NCBI RefSeq assembly: GCF_019578655.1
Contig: NC_063257.1
Coordinates: 10,230,001-10,294,000 of the forward strand
DNA: 64,000 bases
Reading direction: 5' to 3'
Source: Ricinus communis
Lineage: Eukaryota; Streptophyta; Magnoliopsida; Malpighiales; Euphorbiaceae
Part shown: positions 1-11,589 of the stretch, in pieces
Layout: every line of letters begins with the position of its first letter
Position numbering within the stretch: the first letter of the stretch is position 1
Notes under the pieces: model-generated
Databases searched by the model: none
Told to the model about the DNA's origin: nothing
The model's input: the letters and a program-made list of their open reading frames with translations, nothing else
Position numbers and translations under genes: made by a program

Positions 1-371
1 GTTAATAAAATGAAAAATGAAGAATATGTACAAGAAGAAGATTCTTCATTACAACTTAAAACATATCAATGTAAGCTAAGACAGCATCCCCAAACTTACT
101 ATAACAGAGCATAACCAAACTTGCACCTGGATTTCCTTTCTGTTCGAAAGACGAAGCTTCACTTTCAGTTGTTTTTGGCAAAGCTTCACTTTCAGTTCGA
201 CAGACGAAGTCACCATGTACATATAGATCAGTGGCTCAACTCCAACACTAAACACACTGTAATCCAATACGACACGATAAAGAACAAGGAAGCTACAGAA
301 TCAATTATTACAGAAAGTAAATCGATCGATATAATAAAAATTAGGTTTCATAATTTGGGAGTTTTCCTGAT

Positions 372-400
372 TTAGGGTTTTTTATTTGGGGTTTAGGGTT
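372..400 (-). promoter_or_regulatory. Two telo-box motifs near left edge
   Basis: TTAGGGTT occurs twice (about 372-379 and 393-400), which reads AACCCTAA on the minus strand. Telo-boxes are established promoter or 5'-UTR elements of plant growth and translation genes. The arrangement would suit a gene transcribed leftward off the window edge, but no coding exon of such a gene is recognisable in bases 1-370. That stretch only shows a short imperfect tandem repeat (AAGCTTCACTTTCAGTT, near 154 and 181). Confidence 0.35.
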
Positions 401-3400
401 ATAAATTGGGAGTAAAAACTAGATGTTTTTAATTGCTGAGTTGGATAACTATTTGTTGAGTCAGCAACAGATGTAGCAAGTGGTGTGTTATCAATTCAAA
501 ATCCGGCAGCCACATCAGCAAATAAGTGTCGGATTCCTCTTTGATACTGGCGGAAGATACAGAAATAATAGGAGTGGTATCAAAAAGAAACAAATTGAAG
601 GTTTGGTACCATTTAGAAAAAAGTGTGAAAGTTTGATACCAGCGGTGCAATTAACCCTTTAGTTATGATTGCTTTCTCTTATGTAATTAATGTTTATCTT
701 CTTGATAAAGTTAGAATTTTGCACATGGACATGGACAATCCTTTATTAGGACTTTATAAAAGGCTAATACTTATTAGATAAAAGAAAATTGGTTTGGGCT
801 CTTGATTTCAAATGATACAAAAACCTATTGAAGCAAAATGTTCAAATGTGCCTATTTTAAGCTCTTTTACTGGAACTCTAAAATATGAGGATTTATTGGT
901 AACTGAAAATCTATATATATATATATATAAAAGCAAGATTTTCAACTTGCTTTTTTCTCTTTTCTTGATAATTTTTATGAATTTGTTTGTATTTTGGCGA
1001 ATTAATCTATTACAAAGAATATTTAAATAAAATATTGCATAACTCTTCATTTATTATTATCATTTTAATTGTCTATTTTAATTTATTTTATTATTAAAAA
1101 TTCTAATAATGATGAAATTTTTTTACATTATTGATTATATAATTTTTCAGGAATATTTTTTCTTCTAGAAGGATGAAAAAATTTATATATATATTTGTTA
1201 ATACTCATAAAAGTCTCTTCTTTTCTAACTATATTTTCAACTTAATTTTTTTATAAATTTTCTTGTATTTTAATGAACTTAGTATGCTACTATAAGTATT
1301 TAAATAAATAAATTAGATAATTTTGCATTAATCATCAATTAGCAATTATCATTTTCTTGTCTATTTACATTTATTTATCACTAAATACTCCAATAATAAC
1401 AAAAAAAAAATACTTACATTGGTAACTATATATAATTTCTTATTGAAGTTTTCTTTCTTTCATAAGATAAATGAATTTTTTTTTATATTTTTATCAATGC
1501 TAAATATATATATAGACACATATTCACTTTCATTCTAAATTTATACTTCTATCCAAATTGAAATGATATGTTTATTTTCTTTTTTTTTCAAGTCAAAATA
1601 AATAGTGTAATTATTATTATTATTATTATTTAAATTAAATTACTTTATACAATTATCTATGCTAATACTTACTCGATATATATATATATATAAATATTAA
1701 ACTATTTATCATTTGAAGTATTTAAATAATATTAATTAATTAAAATTATTTTAGTTAATAAATATTTATTAATTATATATTTAAACTAATAAAATTAATA
1801 ATTAGTAAAAAAATTTAAATAAAGTCAAAAAGCGGATATATAATATAAAATTATTCAATTTATAAATTTATAATTTTTATTTTGTTAAAACGAGGGGCTC
1901 AAAAAGCGGGTATATATCTAGTTAATAAGTAGTTAACTAGAATCTGAAAGACACGTCAAATCACAAACCTTTTTCCTCTCTTCCCCCTCTGCTGTCCTCT
2001 TGTTGGTTAGGACAGGACCAGACGTGCTTACAATTAATAAATAGAAATGGCACATTTTGGTTTGGATTTATCCTCAAGGCTATTACATTTAAGATTAAAG
2101 ATTTTCATGTCTTTGAATTTTGGCATATTATTATAGTAAATATTTATAATTTCACCAATTAATTTTAATATTTTTTATTTAACAAAATTAACTATTTTTC
2201 TAATCAATCGTTATTTATATAAAATACCAACCGCTATTCTTAAAAATAGAAATATTTTAACATCTATAAATTTTATCAAATTAGGTCATTTATTTTTATT
2301 AATTAATTTTAATATTTTTTTAAAAGTATTTAGATGATTAGCTTAAATTTATATTTAAAATTTAGATATTTTAATATTTAAAACTTAAAATACACTAAGA
2401 TAATTTAACTAAAAAATAATTTATTTAAATTATATAATTTTTTATGAAATAATACTTTTTATAACCAGTAAATTAATATTAAAATAAGCAAAAATGTATA
2501 ATTTAATTGTATCTTTTAATATATTAAATAAATTATAAAAAAATAATATATATATAAGATTAGAATTTACTATTATAGGTAATACAAATATAATAATATT
2601 AATAAAAATAAATTAATAAATTAATATTTTATTGATATTTATTATTATATAATTTAAAGTAATACAATGAAATGATTGTTAAGATTAGCTATGAAACAGG
2701 AAAGTTATTAATATAATTTAATAAAATTTATAAATATTTAATCTTTTAGAAATATATTATACATTTATTTACATTTAATATTTACTTTTAATATAATAAC
2801 ATAATAATACAATGAAGTCAAAGAAAAATATAAATTCTAAAATAATTATTAAAAGTATAAAAATCTATTAATATAGTTTAATATAAATCATAAATATTAA
2901 AATATTTAATTTAAAAATTTATAGTGTAAGTGCGCGATAAATTAATTTTTAAAATTATGAGAAAATGAATTATTAATGATTAAAAAAGAAAAGAAAAAGA
3001 ATAATGCTCACTTTTTAAGCGAGCTTGACATTTTTGGATTTTTCTTTTTCTTTATGTGAACGAATGGGATTTTATTTTTCTTTTATTTCATGATTTATTA
3101 TTTTTTTTCTAATAATCTTTTTGATTTAGACACCAGTTTGTCTATATTTGCCACGTCATTATGATTGTACTAAAAAAGATTAGGTATAGCCATTAGGCAG
3201 GGTGGGTGATGTTACTTCACTTAGGTCAAACTCTAAGCCATAAAATTATATGTGTAACAAAGGGAAGAATGATTTATAAATTTGTTGGATTAAGTTAAGG
3301 ATAGTAGCCAAAAGAATGTTATTACATATTTTATTGATAAGTTATATTTTTTTATATATGAATTAATTTTATATTTATATTTTATAGCTAATTAGAATTT

Positions 3401-4440
3401 CAAAAATAAACTAAAATAATTAACAGAAAATATATAATAAATGCTTTTTATTGATATTAATTTACATATTAAATATAAATATGAGATATATCTTTTAGAT
3501 TTATTAAAAAGTTGCCATCTTTGCCATTCTCTTGTTGAGAACTAACAAATATCCTGCTCATTAATATAATTTAATTTTTGAATTTTAGGTTTAATTACAA
3601 GGTAAAGAGAAAACTATAGATTGACTCCACATAATTAATGCAACTTTTTGTATGATTGTGATGGAAGAATGCCTTATGAATTAAATGGTGGTCCATTTGA
3701 AGTCCCTTTCCTTTTTTTCCATTGATGGGAGGCAAGAATCATACCCTTTAAGGGAGACCACTCATATCATTTAGATTTACTTTTTTGGATTTTTATTGGT
3801 GATTTTTTATTTAAATTAGTAATTCATTTGAATTTTAATTTCAATGTTGATACCATATCTATCCTAGATCCACTATCTCCTTTTAGATTTACTTTCTTGG
3901 ACTTAATATTGCTGTTTTTTAAGTTGAATCAGTAAATTATTTAAAATTTAATTTTAGTATTTATAGAATATTTGTCCTAGATCGAGTTTTGCTTTTTTTT
4001 TTTAAAAAAAAAATCTTAAATAAATTTAATTTTCATGTTATCTATAAATAAAATTAATTAATATAACAATATGTAATGTTATTCATTAATTAATTCAATT
4101 GTATTAACTATTTTTAATAGGGGTGGTTAATAATAACAAATAAATCATCTATATGTAATATATATTAATTTCTAATAAGTACGATTTTTTTTAACATTTG
4201 TATTTATTTTTTAATACATGAGATTCAAAATTATGTATAATGTATAGTTTTTTTAATTAATTTATTGATTAATGAGTCATATTAGTTATAATTTAATATT
4301 ATATTAACTAATCTATTAGTTTTCTAATTAGAAAACGGTTATAAATCTATCTAAAAATATCATAATAATTATATTTTAATATTATATTAATTAATAAATT
4401 AGTTTAATTTTAAAATAAATTAATAAATTTTTTAATTAAA
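401..4440. other. AT-rich intergenic DNA with decayed repeats
   Basis: No gene is recognisable. The stretch near 429-660 ends in TGCAATTAACCC, resembling the terminal part of Mutator-type MITEs, but its partner end was not found. There are short (TA)n and (TTA)n runs (for example 1610-1630 and 1680-1690). Around 1860-1914 the sequence ends AGCGGGTATATATCTAG followed by T, resembling a Helitron-like 3' end. The rest is low-complexity A/T sequence. Confidence 0.6.
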
Positions 4441-4550
4441 GAGCCTGAAGACTTCTTGATTCATCATGCTATTGCTCTAGAATTACATATAACCACATTA
4501 ATCTTAGTAAAAAATACTTTAAATGCATAAAAAGCTTCAGATAAACCGTT

Positions 4551-4594
4551 GAGAACTTTTTGAATCATTATATTACTTGATTCAAAAAGCTCTC
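4551..4594. repeat. Near-perfect hairpin (17-bp arms)
   Basis: Arms 4551-4567 and 4578-4594 are reverse complements with one mismatch (core TTTTTGAATCA), separated by 10 bases. It directly abuts the plastid ndhA-like fragment. Stem-loops of this kind occur at plastid 3' ends, so it may be part of the same organelle-derived insertion, but I could not assign it to a plastid locus. Confidence 0.6.
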
Positions 4595-4743
4595 ATTTGC
4601 TAGAGCTTGAACAATTCCTAAAGAACCAGTAAATTCATATCCAATACGTTGTTGTATTCCTATAGATATTTCTCTTTCTAACTATATAATTACTAGTATG
4701 CCTGTCGTGATTCTCAATACAAGAATTAAAATAGGGACAAAAG
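4593..4743 (-). pseudogene. ndhA: Nuclear plastid DNA fragment: ndhA exon piece (NUPT)
   Basis: On the minus strand this reads as an internal part of the plastid NAD(P)H dehydrogenase subunit 1 (NdhA): a hydrophobic segment, then [14 protein letters not shown], then [10 protein letters not shown]. The family has LEREISAGIQQRIGPEY and PLGILQALAD here. A TAG stop sits where the family has tryptophan just before LERE. Several codons look like C-to-T or G-to-A decay, as expected for old plastid DNA in the nucleus. Homology ends abruptly on both sides, so only about 150 bp of ndhA is present. The neighbouring bases (4440-4590 and 4744-4850) may belong to the same insertion but were not identified. 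It is non-functional. Confidence 0.75.
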
Positions 4744-5174
4744 AGAGAAATGCGTTTTCGCATCTTCTTAATCCGAAATGGCTGGAGAGAGGAAAGTTTC
4801 TTTTTTAAGGTACTTCCGGGCCATCCATAACAGTCATATCAACTCTATTATTTCAAGTATTACTCACATTGGACTTCTAATAATTTTAATTCCAATCGAT
4901 AATATTCTAAATTATACTTTTAATAATGTATTTATTAATAAATTATTTTTTTAATTATATTAATAATCCTAAAAAATAGTTAAATCAATTATATTAATAG
5001 TATTACTTTGTATAGTACTAGACCAATTAATGAGTCTTTTTAGAATAATTTTTATATTATTAGACTAATAAAATATTAAAATATTAAAGAAATAAAAAAT
5101 ATTTAAAATATTTAATTTGCAGTTAATTTTTTAAAATATTATAAAAGGATTTAATACTAAATTTTTTATTAAAT

Positions 5175-5252
5175 TCTATCTATAATTTTTATTCTATAAT
5201 TAAAATAATGACAATGGTCGTATAATGCACATATAAATTACTAGTTTAATAT
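5175..5252 (+). repeat. Helitron-like 3' end, copy 1
   Basis: The sequence TCTATAATT...AAAATAATGACAATG is followed by a short imperfect inverted repeat (GTCGTATAATGCAC) and ends in ACTAG before T. The same order recurs at 21845-21907 and 22365-22437. Plant Helitrons end in a hairpin followed by CTRR and insert between A and T. No helicase coding sequence is visible, so these would be non-autonomous copies. Confidence 0.45.
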
Positions 5253-6552
5253 AAATACAGTACTTAATAAATTACTTTTAAAATATTAAAAAATAAAAAT
5301 TATTATTTCTATTCAGAAAAGCTGATCCAAACAGAGCTTTCAGATTTGTAGAAAATTATTTTGAAACTAACATAAATTCAGTCATTGAAAAAGAAAAAGC
5401 TCAACATTATTTTTGTTTATTAGCATCCCAATCATTTCATGTTACTTTTAATGTCATTTGCTATATAATTGTATTTCATGATATATGGACCAATTTATAA
5501 TTTGGAAAAATTACTTACGTAAAATGGAAAAGCTTAAATGATAATATTTTAGTAACGGAATGAATCAACAATTCTAACGTTGACTTGGTTCTTTTTTGTT
5601 ATTGTCGGAGTTCATACCAACCTAGCAGATTCAACAAATAATTTTATTAAATGCTAAAATTGAAATCAATATTACAATATGATGCTGAAATTGAAAATTT
5701 AAAAACTAAATGATAGATTTGATAATAAGTATAAATTTATGATTTTTTTGACAATTAAACTTATTAAAAATATTCTCTGCAATAAATTAGAAAATCATGC
5801 ATATATATGTAATTGTTTGAATTGAGGAATTTTGTAAAACTATTGATTTAATTTAAATTCATTTTTTGGTAAATAAAAGAGGTCTAAATTCATATTCTTT
5901 TATAAAAAAAAATTATCTTGCAAAATCCATAATTTTTCAGAATTTTAATATTCCACTTAAGAGGTGGGAAATTCTAAAATCAACTATTTTTAAAGAATAG
6001 TGGATTGTCTAATATCATCTCAAATAAGTTCATATTATTTCAAAAAAATTTAATTCAAAAAATTTATTATTTTTATATTTATTCCAGACAATAGATTTTT
6101 AAGAATTTATAAATTATAAATTCATAATTGTGACTAAATCTATAAAATTTAGAATATTTCGATCTAAACAATATCATAAGCATCTTATATATTGGTATTA
6201 AATAATTGATATAAATTTAATTATTTAATACTAATAAATATTAATTTAAATACATTGAGCTTATAATTATTTTATAATTTCTATTTTTAAAATTTTAATA
6301 AATTTAACACTTCTAATTAATATTTAATATTGACTTTTATATTTGTTTCTTTTTCTATTTCCTCTCTAATTTAAAGTGAAATTATTTCCAAAGTTTATGT
6401 TATTTATATTTTTACTTTATATTTTGAATAAAATATATCATTATTCTTTTTATGTTATTTCTTTTGTTTCTACTTTTTTATCTAACCTCTACATAACATG
6501 ACAATAGAAAAGGGAGCAGAGAAAAGTGTCTAAAGGGGGAATAAGAGAGAGG
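5253..6552. other. AT-rich intergenic DNA
   Basis: No gene is recognised. A partial copy (about 5610-5760) matches the right half of the terminal-inverted-repeat element found in the RanBPM-like gene at 30362-30763: both share GATGCTGAAATTGAAAATTT or close variants and end near GACAATTAA/GGCAATTAA. The remainder is A/T low-complexity sequence. Confidence 0.55.
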
Positions 6553-8000
6553 TTTTTTTGGCAGAAAATGAAATTATATTAGAAGAACAAAGAATCATAC
6601 AATAAGATTAGAGAAGTTAAGGGGAGGAAATGATAACCAAGCAAAATGGAGATTCCCATTACACAGCTGACTAGCTAACCATCTAGGCGGAGAGTTCTTA
6701 TTTTTATGAATAGAAAAGAAACTGATAGAGCCAAAAAACAAAGAAGTCTTTCTCTTACTTGATTTACAGCGCTACAACACTCCAAAGGAACCTGAGAACC
6801 CTTAGAGAAAGCATTCACTTGTTCTCATGAAAGTATCAACATTTTGTAGGCCAATACTTGAAACCCGTTGGGACAGAGACATCGCATAAGCTTCAGCAGC
6901 CACTTTAGAAATGCTTGGCAAGGAGAACCGATATTCTATCCGCTAGAGTTCCTCTATCCTTCCTACATAAAATAGCCACATCATCCAAATGTTGAACTTA
7001 AAAAAAAAGAACATTAGAATGCTCCACAATGTTATGTGTTGCTTGTTGAAACAACTGAGAATGGACAACAAAAACATTTAAAAGTTCATTAGTTAAGGAA
7101 TCCCTAGTTTGGGCAATTCTGATAGAGACAGAAGACTTCTTGAAAACCATAAAAGGAACCCTAGTCTAGAAAGGTTGTTTATAGCTTGATTTTCTTTCCA
7201 AGTCCTTATCACAACTTCTTTTCCATCAGCGAAGTTGGTACTAGGATCGCCAGAAGGAACACGTGATAGTGAGGAGGAAGAACAAGCCTGCTTGATCATA
7301 GGGCAGTAAAGGAGGGCATGTTCAACAGATTCCCTATTCTGAAAACAGAATTAGCAGGTGTCGTCTTGAATAATTGTCCTCCTATACAAAACAGATCCCA
7401 CAGGAATAACCTACTTCGCAGCTCTCCAAACGAAAGTTCTAATTCTCGGAAGAAGGTGTAACCTCCAAATAGAATTTCAAAGATTTAGGATTATCCCTGT
7501 CCGAGAATGCGATGTTTCCATGACCAAGAGTATCTAAATGAGATTGCAAAGCATAATAATATTCAGACTTAACAAAATATTTTCCTCTTCTGGTGAATTT
7601 CGAGAACCATCTATCTTGCTGATCAGAAGGACCTATCTGACATATCTATATAGCCTTAATCTCAGCACTACTTAAGAGGCCAAAGAGATATTAGTAATCC
7701 ATCTCCCATTAGAAATAATGTCACAAACTCTATGAAGAGGATATCAACAAGCTTAGCAGAACATAATTTAAAACCCGAAGGACTGGGGAACCGGGGTCTT
7801 CCTACATAAAAGAAGATTGGCCATTTTCCACGAGTTCGAAAGCTCTAGAGATTAGAACTTGTCTAGCAACTATGACACTTCTCCAGCCCTAGAAAAGGTT
7901 GCTACCAACTTGGACCTTCGAAAAGGAGCAATAAGGAAAATAAATAGCTTCGATCACTCTAGCCCTGAAGGAATTAGGGTTCTGAATTAGACCCCATGAC
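6553..8000 (-). mobile_element. Degenerate 5'-truncated LINE (non-LTR retrotransposon)
   Basis: Read on the minus strand from about 8000 downward, this gives the C-terminal half of a plant LINE polyprotein broken by many stops and frameshifts. Around 7990-7860 it reads WGLIQNPNSFRARVIEAIYF, typical after the reverse transcriptase. Around 7460-7290 there is a zinc-binding zf-RVT-like segment (RIRTFVWRAAK, then a Cys/His part ending EHALLYCP). Around 6960-6600 there is an RNase H-like tail with KNSPPRWLASQLCNG. A short A tract (T7 on plus, 6553-6559) marks the 3' end. The reverse-transcriptase and endonuclease parts are missing, so it is an old dead copy. Confidence 0.75.
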
Positions 8001-9782
8001 ACTTATATATAGTTATATAATAAATAATTACTAGAAATTAAGTAGAGATATTAAATTAGTTTGAATAAGTGAAAAGAGATGAAAGCATATATTCTTAAGA
8101 ACATAAAAAAGGATTTTTCATGCTTGCTTGCTTTTTTTAAGAAGAAGTATAAAGGACCATATATGTAGGTTGATATTTCTCAATTTTAAATATGTAATTT
8201 AAAAAAAAAAAAACAGTTTGTATAGTTTAATCAGTTGACAACATTAAATATATTACTAACAACATGAAATATGTTCCACTGGCATTGTCCGAAAATAAAT
8301 ATTCCACTGGCATGGATCATTATTTTACTGATGTGGCACATGTTTCGATGATGTGAATTTTTTTTTTTCTGATGTGGTGCTAATAGGGTATTGTTATTGT
8401 GATTATTTATTATTTTTTTTTATTTTTTGGTACTAATTATTATAATTATTGTAAATGATCATGATCACTGAGTGCGTTAAATAAATATAAAATATGCGAT
8501 TCTCTAATTAAAACAGAAAATTTGCACGCAGTAACAAAGAGACTTAGACTATTTTGGATTATTAGCTAAATTGATGCAGTTTTATTAAATCTAAAAAGAT
8601 ATACTAACTTTATAAATTAAAATAAGACTAAGTATTAACTTAAATGTTAAAGTCATTGTAATAAATAAGTTAAGGAATCTAATTAATAAAATGAAAATAA
8701 AAAGTTTGTAAAAATTTAAACTAATTTACTGGTGTTAGCTGTTAGTGAGAATATAATACATTAAATAACCAAACATACAATAAACGTGATTTAAAAGCTT
8801 GATTTGAGCTAAAAGTAATTAAAATGAGGTAAATAATTGCATTGAGCTAGGAACATAAACTTAAAATATATATTGCAGTAAATAGAAAGCTAATGATTTA
8901 AAAGCAGTGAATTATAAAATTGTTGAAAAGTAATTTAAATGATCGTTTGAAAATTAAAATTGAAAGCTTAATAGTTCTTGTAAAAAATAAACGCTAAAAA
9001 TTGATATGTTAAGAATAAATAAATAAAACTCGAAGTTTGATTTGTTTGATTGGTTAGCTAGGATTTGCTCTCTAAGAGATTTTCCTTTATTTATAGACAT
9101 ATATGACTTTGTAATTTTCACATTTCACTTCTTTAACTTACTTAATATGTTCTCCATTTCATGACAACTTGCTTTTAATTGCAGAAGATTTTTCAACTAT
9201 CATACACTACCCTCACTTTGTAATTTATTTCCGACTTTACAAAAACATGTTTTGACATTCAAAAATTTCTATAATTATTTTTTCACATCATTATATCCTT
9301 ATTTATCGTAATGATTATTAACTAACTCTTGACTTATGGACTGAAAAATTAATATGGGTTTCGATCTGTATCGTGGTCGGAGTTCATGAACTTAAGATTT
9401 GAATAGAATTAAATGAGTTATTTTATTGAGTTCCTCTAAAATTGAGTTTATGCTGGTATTAAATTTGAATTTAAATACGTATATTTATTCTATATTGAAG
9501 TCAACCGATTGACATAGAGAGAAGTTCTATGAAGAAACAATCCCACCGTAAAAGAACAACAGCTAAATCGATGCATTGCTTATTCCCTCAAGCTTTCAAA
9601 GATCGGATTCTTCCTCTTGGGTTCCTTCACTTGGAGTAGTGAATGTGAACTTCTGCCCGTAGATGCGGTTGATTCGGGTAACCTTGTGGTTTCATCCCTA
9701 ATTACTAATGTAATTTTCTAATGCGAGCTTATGAATCTTCATATAAAAATGCAGTAAAATAAAAAAAAAAATTATAGAATAT
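8001..9782. other. AT-rich intergenic DNA
   Basis: No gene is recognised. Around 8260-8400 GATGTGG/GATGTGAA-type motifs recur, as in decayed MITE ends, but paired termini could not be defined. About 9530-9720 is less A/T-rich with no readable coding frame of note. Confidence 0.5.
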
Positions 9783-10222
9783 ATTATTTTTAAAAGGCCA
9801 ACTAGTCTAAAAAGAATTCAAATTTTTGAGATACTTTGCTATTTTAGTCAATTTTTTAAAAATTATTAATTTAGCCGTAATTTGATTAATTGAAAGTAAA
9901 TTTAGTCAAATTTAGTTCTTGGTCAAAATTAAACAATATGAATGGTAATGTAGAAATAATTTAGAAAATAAGAATTTAAAATTAAATAATGTGTATATAT
10001 AATGCGGTATTATGATCCATCAATTTGAGTTTTTCATTTCTTAATTAGTGTCTATGCCACAGTTCGCGTTACTTAATTTTAAAAAGTAATTTAATTAGAC
10101 TAAAATTATACTTAATTTTCTAAATTGTGACTAAATTAATAATTTTTAAAAAATTAATCAAAACAGTAAAATTTCATAAAAATTTAAATTGTTTAAACTA
10201 TTAAATTCTTTTAAAATTATCA
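9783..10222. mobile_element. Foldback MITE with ~130-bp inverted arms
   Basis: The left arm (about 9783-9912) and right arm (about 10090-10222) are long reverse complements. The best-conserved core is AATTTTTTAAAAATTATTA, followed by ATTTAGCC in one arm and ATTTAGTC in the other. The ~180-bp centre has no coding frame. Long terminal inverted repeats in a non-coding ~440-bp unit fit a Mutator-type or foldback MITE. A clear target duplication was not seen. Confidence 0.6.
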
Positions 10223-10900
10223 TTTAACTCGTTAGGATAAGATCTCAATATAATTAGTCCCTTCTTATTACTTTAAAATTTTACATCTTAAATTGTAGCA
10301 CTATCATCATTCTTTTATTCTATTTTCATGGAAACTTTTAATAGTCAAATAAAAGAAAATAAAGTCGAATTTAGTGAAGGAACTTTTCCGAATTTATAGC
10401 TATTTTTGTCTATACCTTTTACAAATTTAATTTAAATTATTTTTATTTTTATGAAAATAAAAGAGAGTTGATAAATAAAATAATTTAAAAAATTATAATA
10501 ATTCCCAAAATTCTTTCATATTCTATTATCGATTAATATAATTAAAATAATAAATAGTTATGCTCAATCATTATTGTAGTCACTTCTCTTGCTGTTATTA
10601 TTCCAGCTCTCTTGCTATTATTATTATTATTATTATTAGAAGACAGTTAAAACACCAATAAATACTTAATTTTTTAATATTGTTTTACAATATTCTTTTG
10701 ATTTGTAATTTAATTCCAATAATTAGCATTTTTTATATTTATTTATTTTTTCAAAAAATTGCATAACTCACTCGTTTATTTATATTTAAAAAGAGTTGAA
10801 ACAAGTAAAATAAATAAGAATTTGGATTAAAAAACACATAAATTTAACAAAAATCTATATTAAGCGGCTAATTTGTTCCAAATTAAACTGTTAATTATTT
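10223..10900. other. AT-rich upstream region with (TTA)n
   Basis: Distal upstream region of the SMXL-like gene. It contains a (TTA)n microsatellite at about 10617-10638. No gene is seen. Confidence 0.5.
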
Positions 10901-11497
10901 TCCTTCCTTTTATGATGGATTTGTTTTCCTTCCAATTACTTCCTTCTTTTCGAGTTAAGCTCCACCTTGCAGAGCGTCAAGGTAAAAGTCTCTCCCCCTG
11001 TCTCCCTCACAAATTGGTGGATAGTGAACCCACTGCCATGGTTGGCCCATTTGCTTTCAGTGGACACGGCATCTCCTCCTTACTCTCTTTCTTTCTCTTC
11101 AAACAAATCATTTTTTCTCCTTCTTCTTCTTCTTCTTCAAAATCGAGACCTATTTTCTTTTATTTTAAGGGGAAAAAAAGACAGAAAAGAAAGAATCTAT
11201 GCTTGCTCACCATGTATTTGTTCCATTGCCAAAGAGAAACTGACCCCACAGAGAAAACACACAAAAAACACAACGAAACAAAACAAACAAACAAACACTC
11301 TCTAGTTATCTCTTTCTTTCTCTTTTTTCTCCTCTTCTCTGTCTATCTTTCAATAAATAATTCTAAAAGTCGTTGAAGGATACACTCTTTCCCTTTTTTT
11401 TTTTTATTATCTTTTATCGCACACACAACAAACAAAAATTATATATACACACACACATATATCTTTCATCAAGGGCTTCTCTTTATGCTCACCGGCG
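10901..11497 (+). promoter_or_regulatory. Probable core promoter and 5' leader of the SMXL-like gene
   Basis: A pyrimidine-rich stretch with CT and TTC runs (about 11085-11140 and 11298-11410) precedes the start codon, as is common in plant 5' leaders. The transcription start cannot be fixed by eye. An open frame across 10873-11376 is low-complexity (Ser/Phe/Lys) and is judged non-coding leader. Confidence 0.45.
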
Positions 11498-11589
11498 ATG
11501 CCCACGCCGGTAAGCGTAGCAAGGCAATGTTTAACAGACGAAGCGGCGCGTGCACTACAGGATGCAGTATCAGTAGCGCGTCGCCGTAG
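11485..11589 (+). promoter_or_regulatory. Overlapping upstream ORF (34 codons) at the SMXL start
   Basis: An ATG at 11485 lies 13 bases upstream of the main ATG (11498) in a different frame, and its stop TAG is at 11587-11589 inside the coding sequence. Its start context is weak (T at -3, C at +4), while the main ATG has G at -3, so leaky scanning would allow main-frame translation. Any repressive effect is inference. Confidence 0.5.

Noticed and set aside
10873..11376. 167-codon open frame upstream of SMXL
   Set aside because: Low-complexity Ser/Phe/Lys composition, no ATG at its start and no family resemblance; it lies in the pyrimidine-rich leader/promoter of SMXL.
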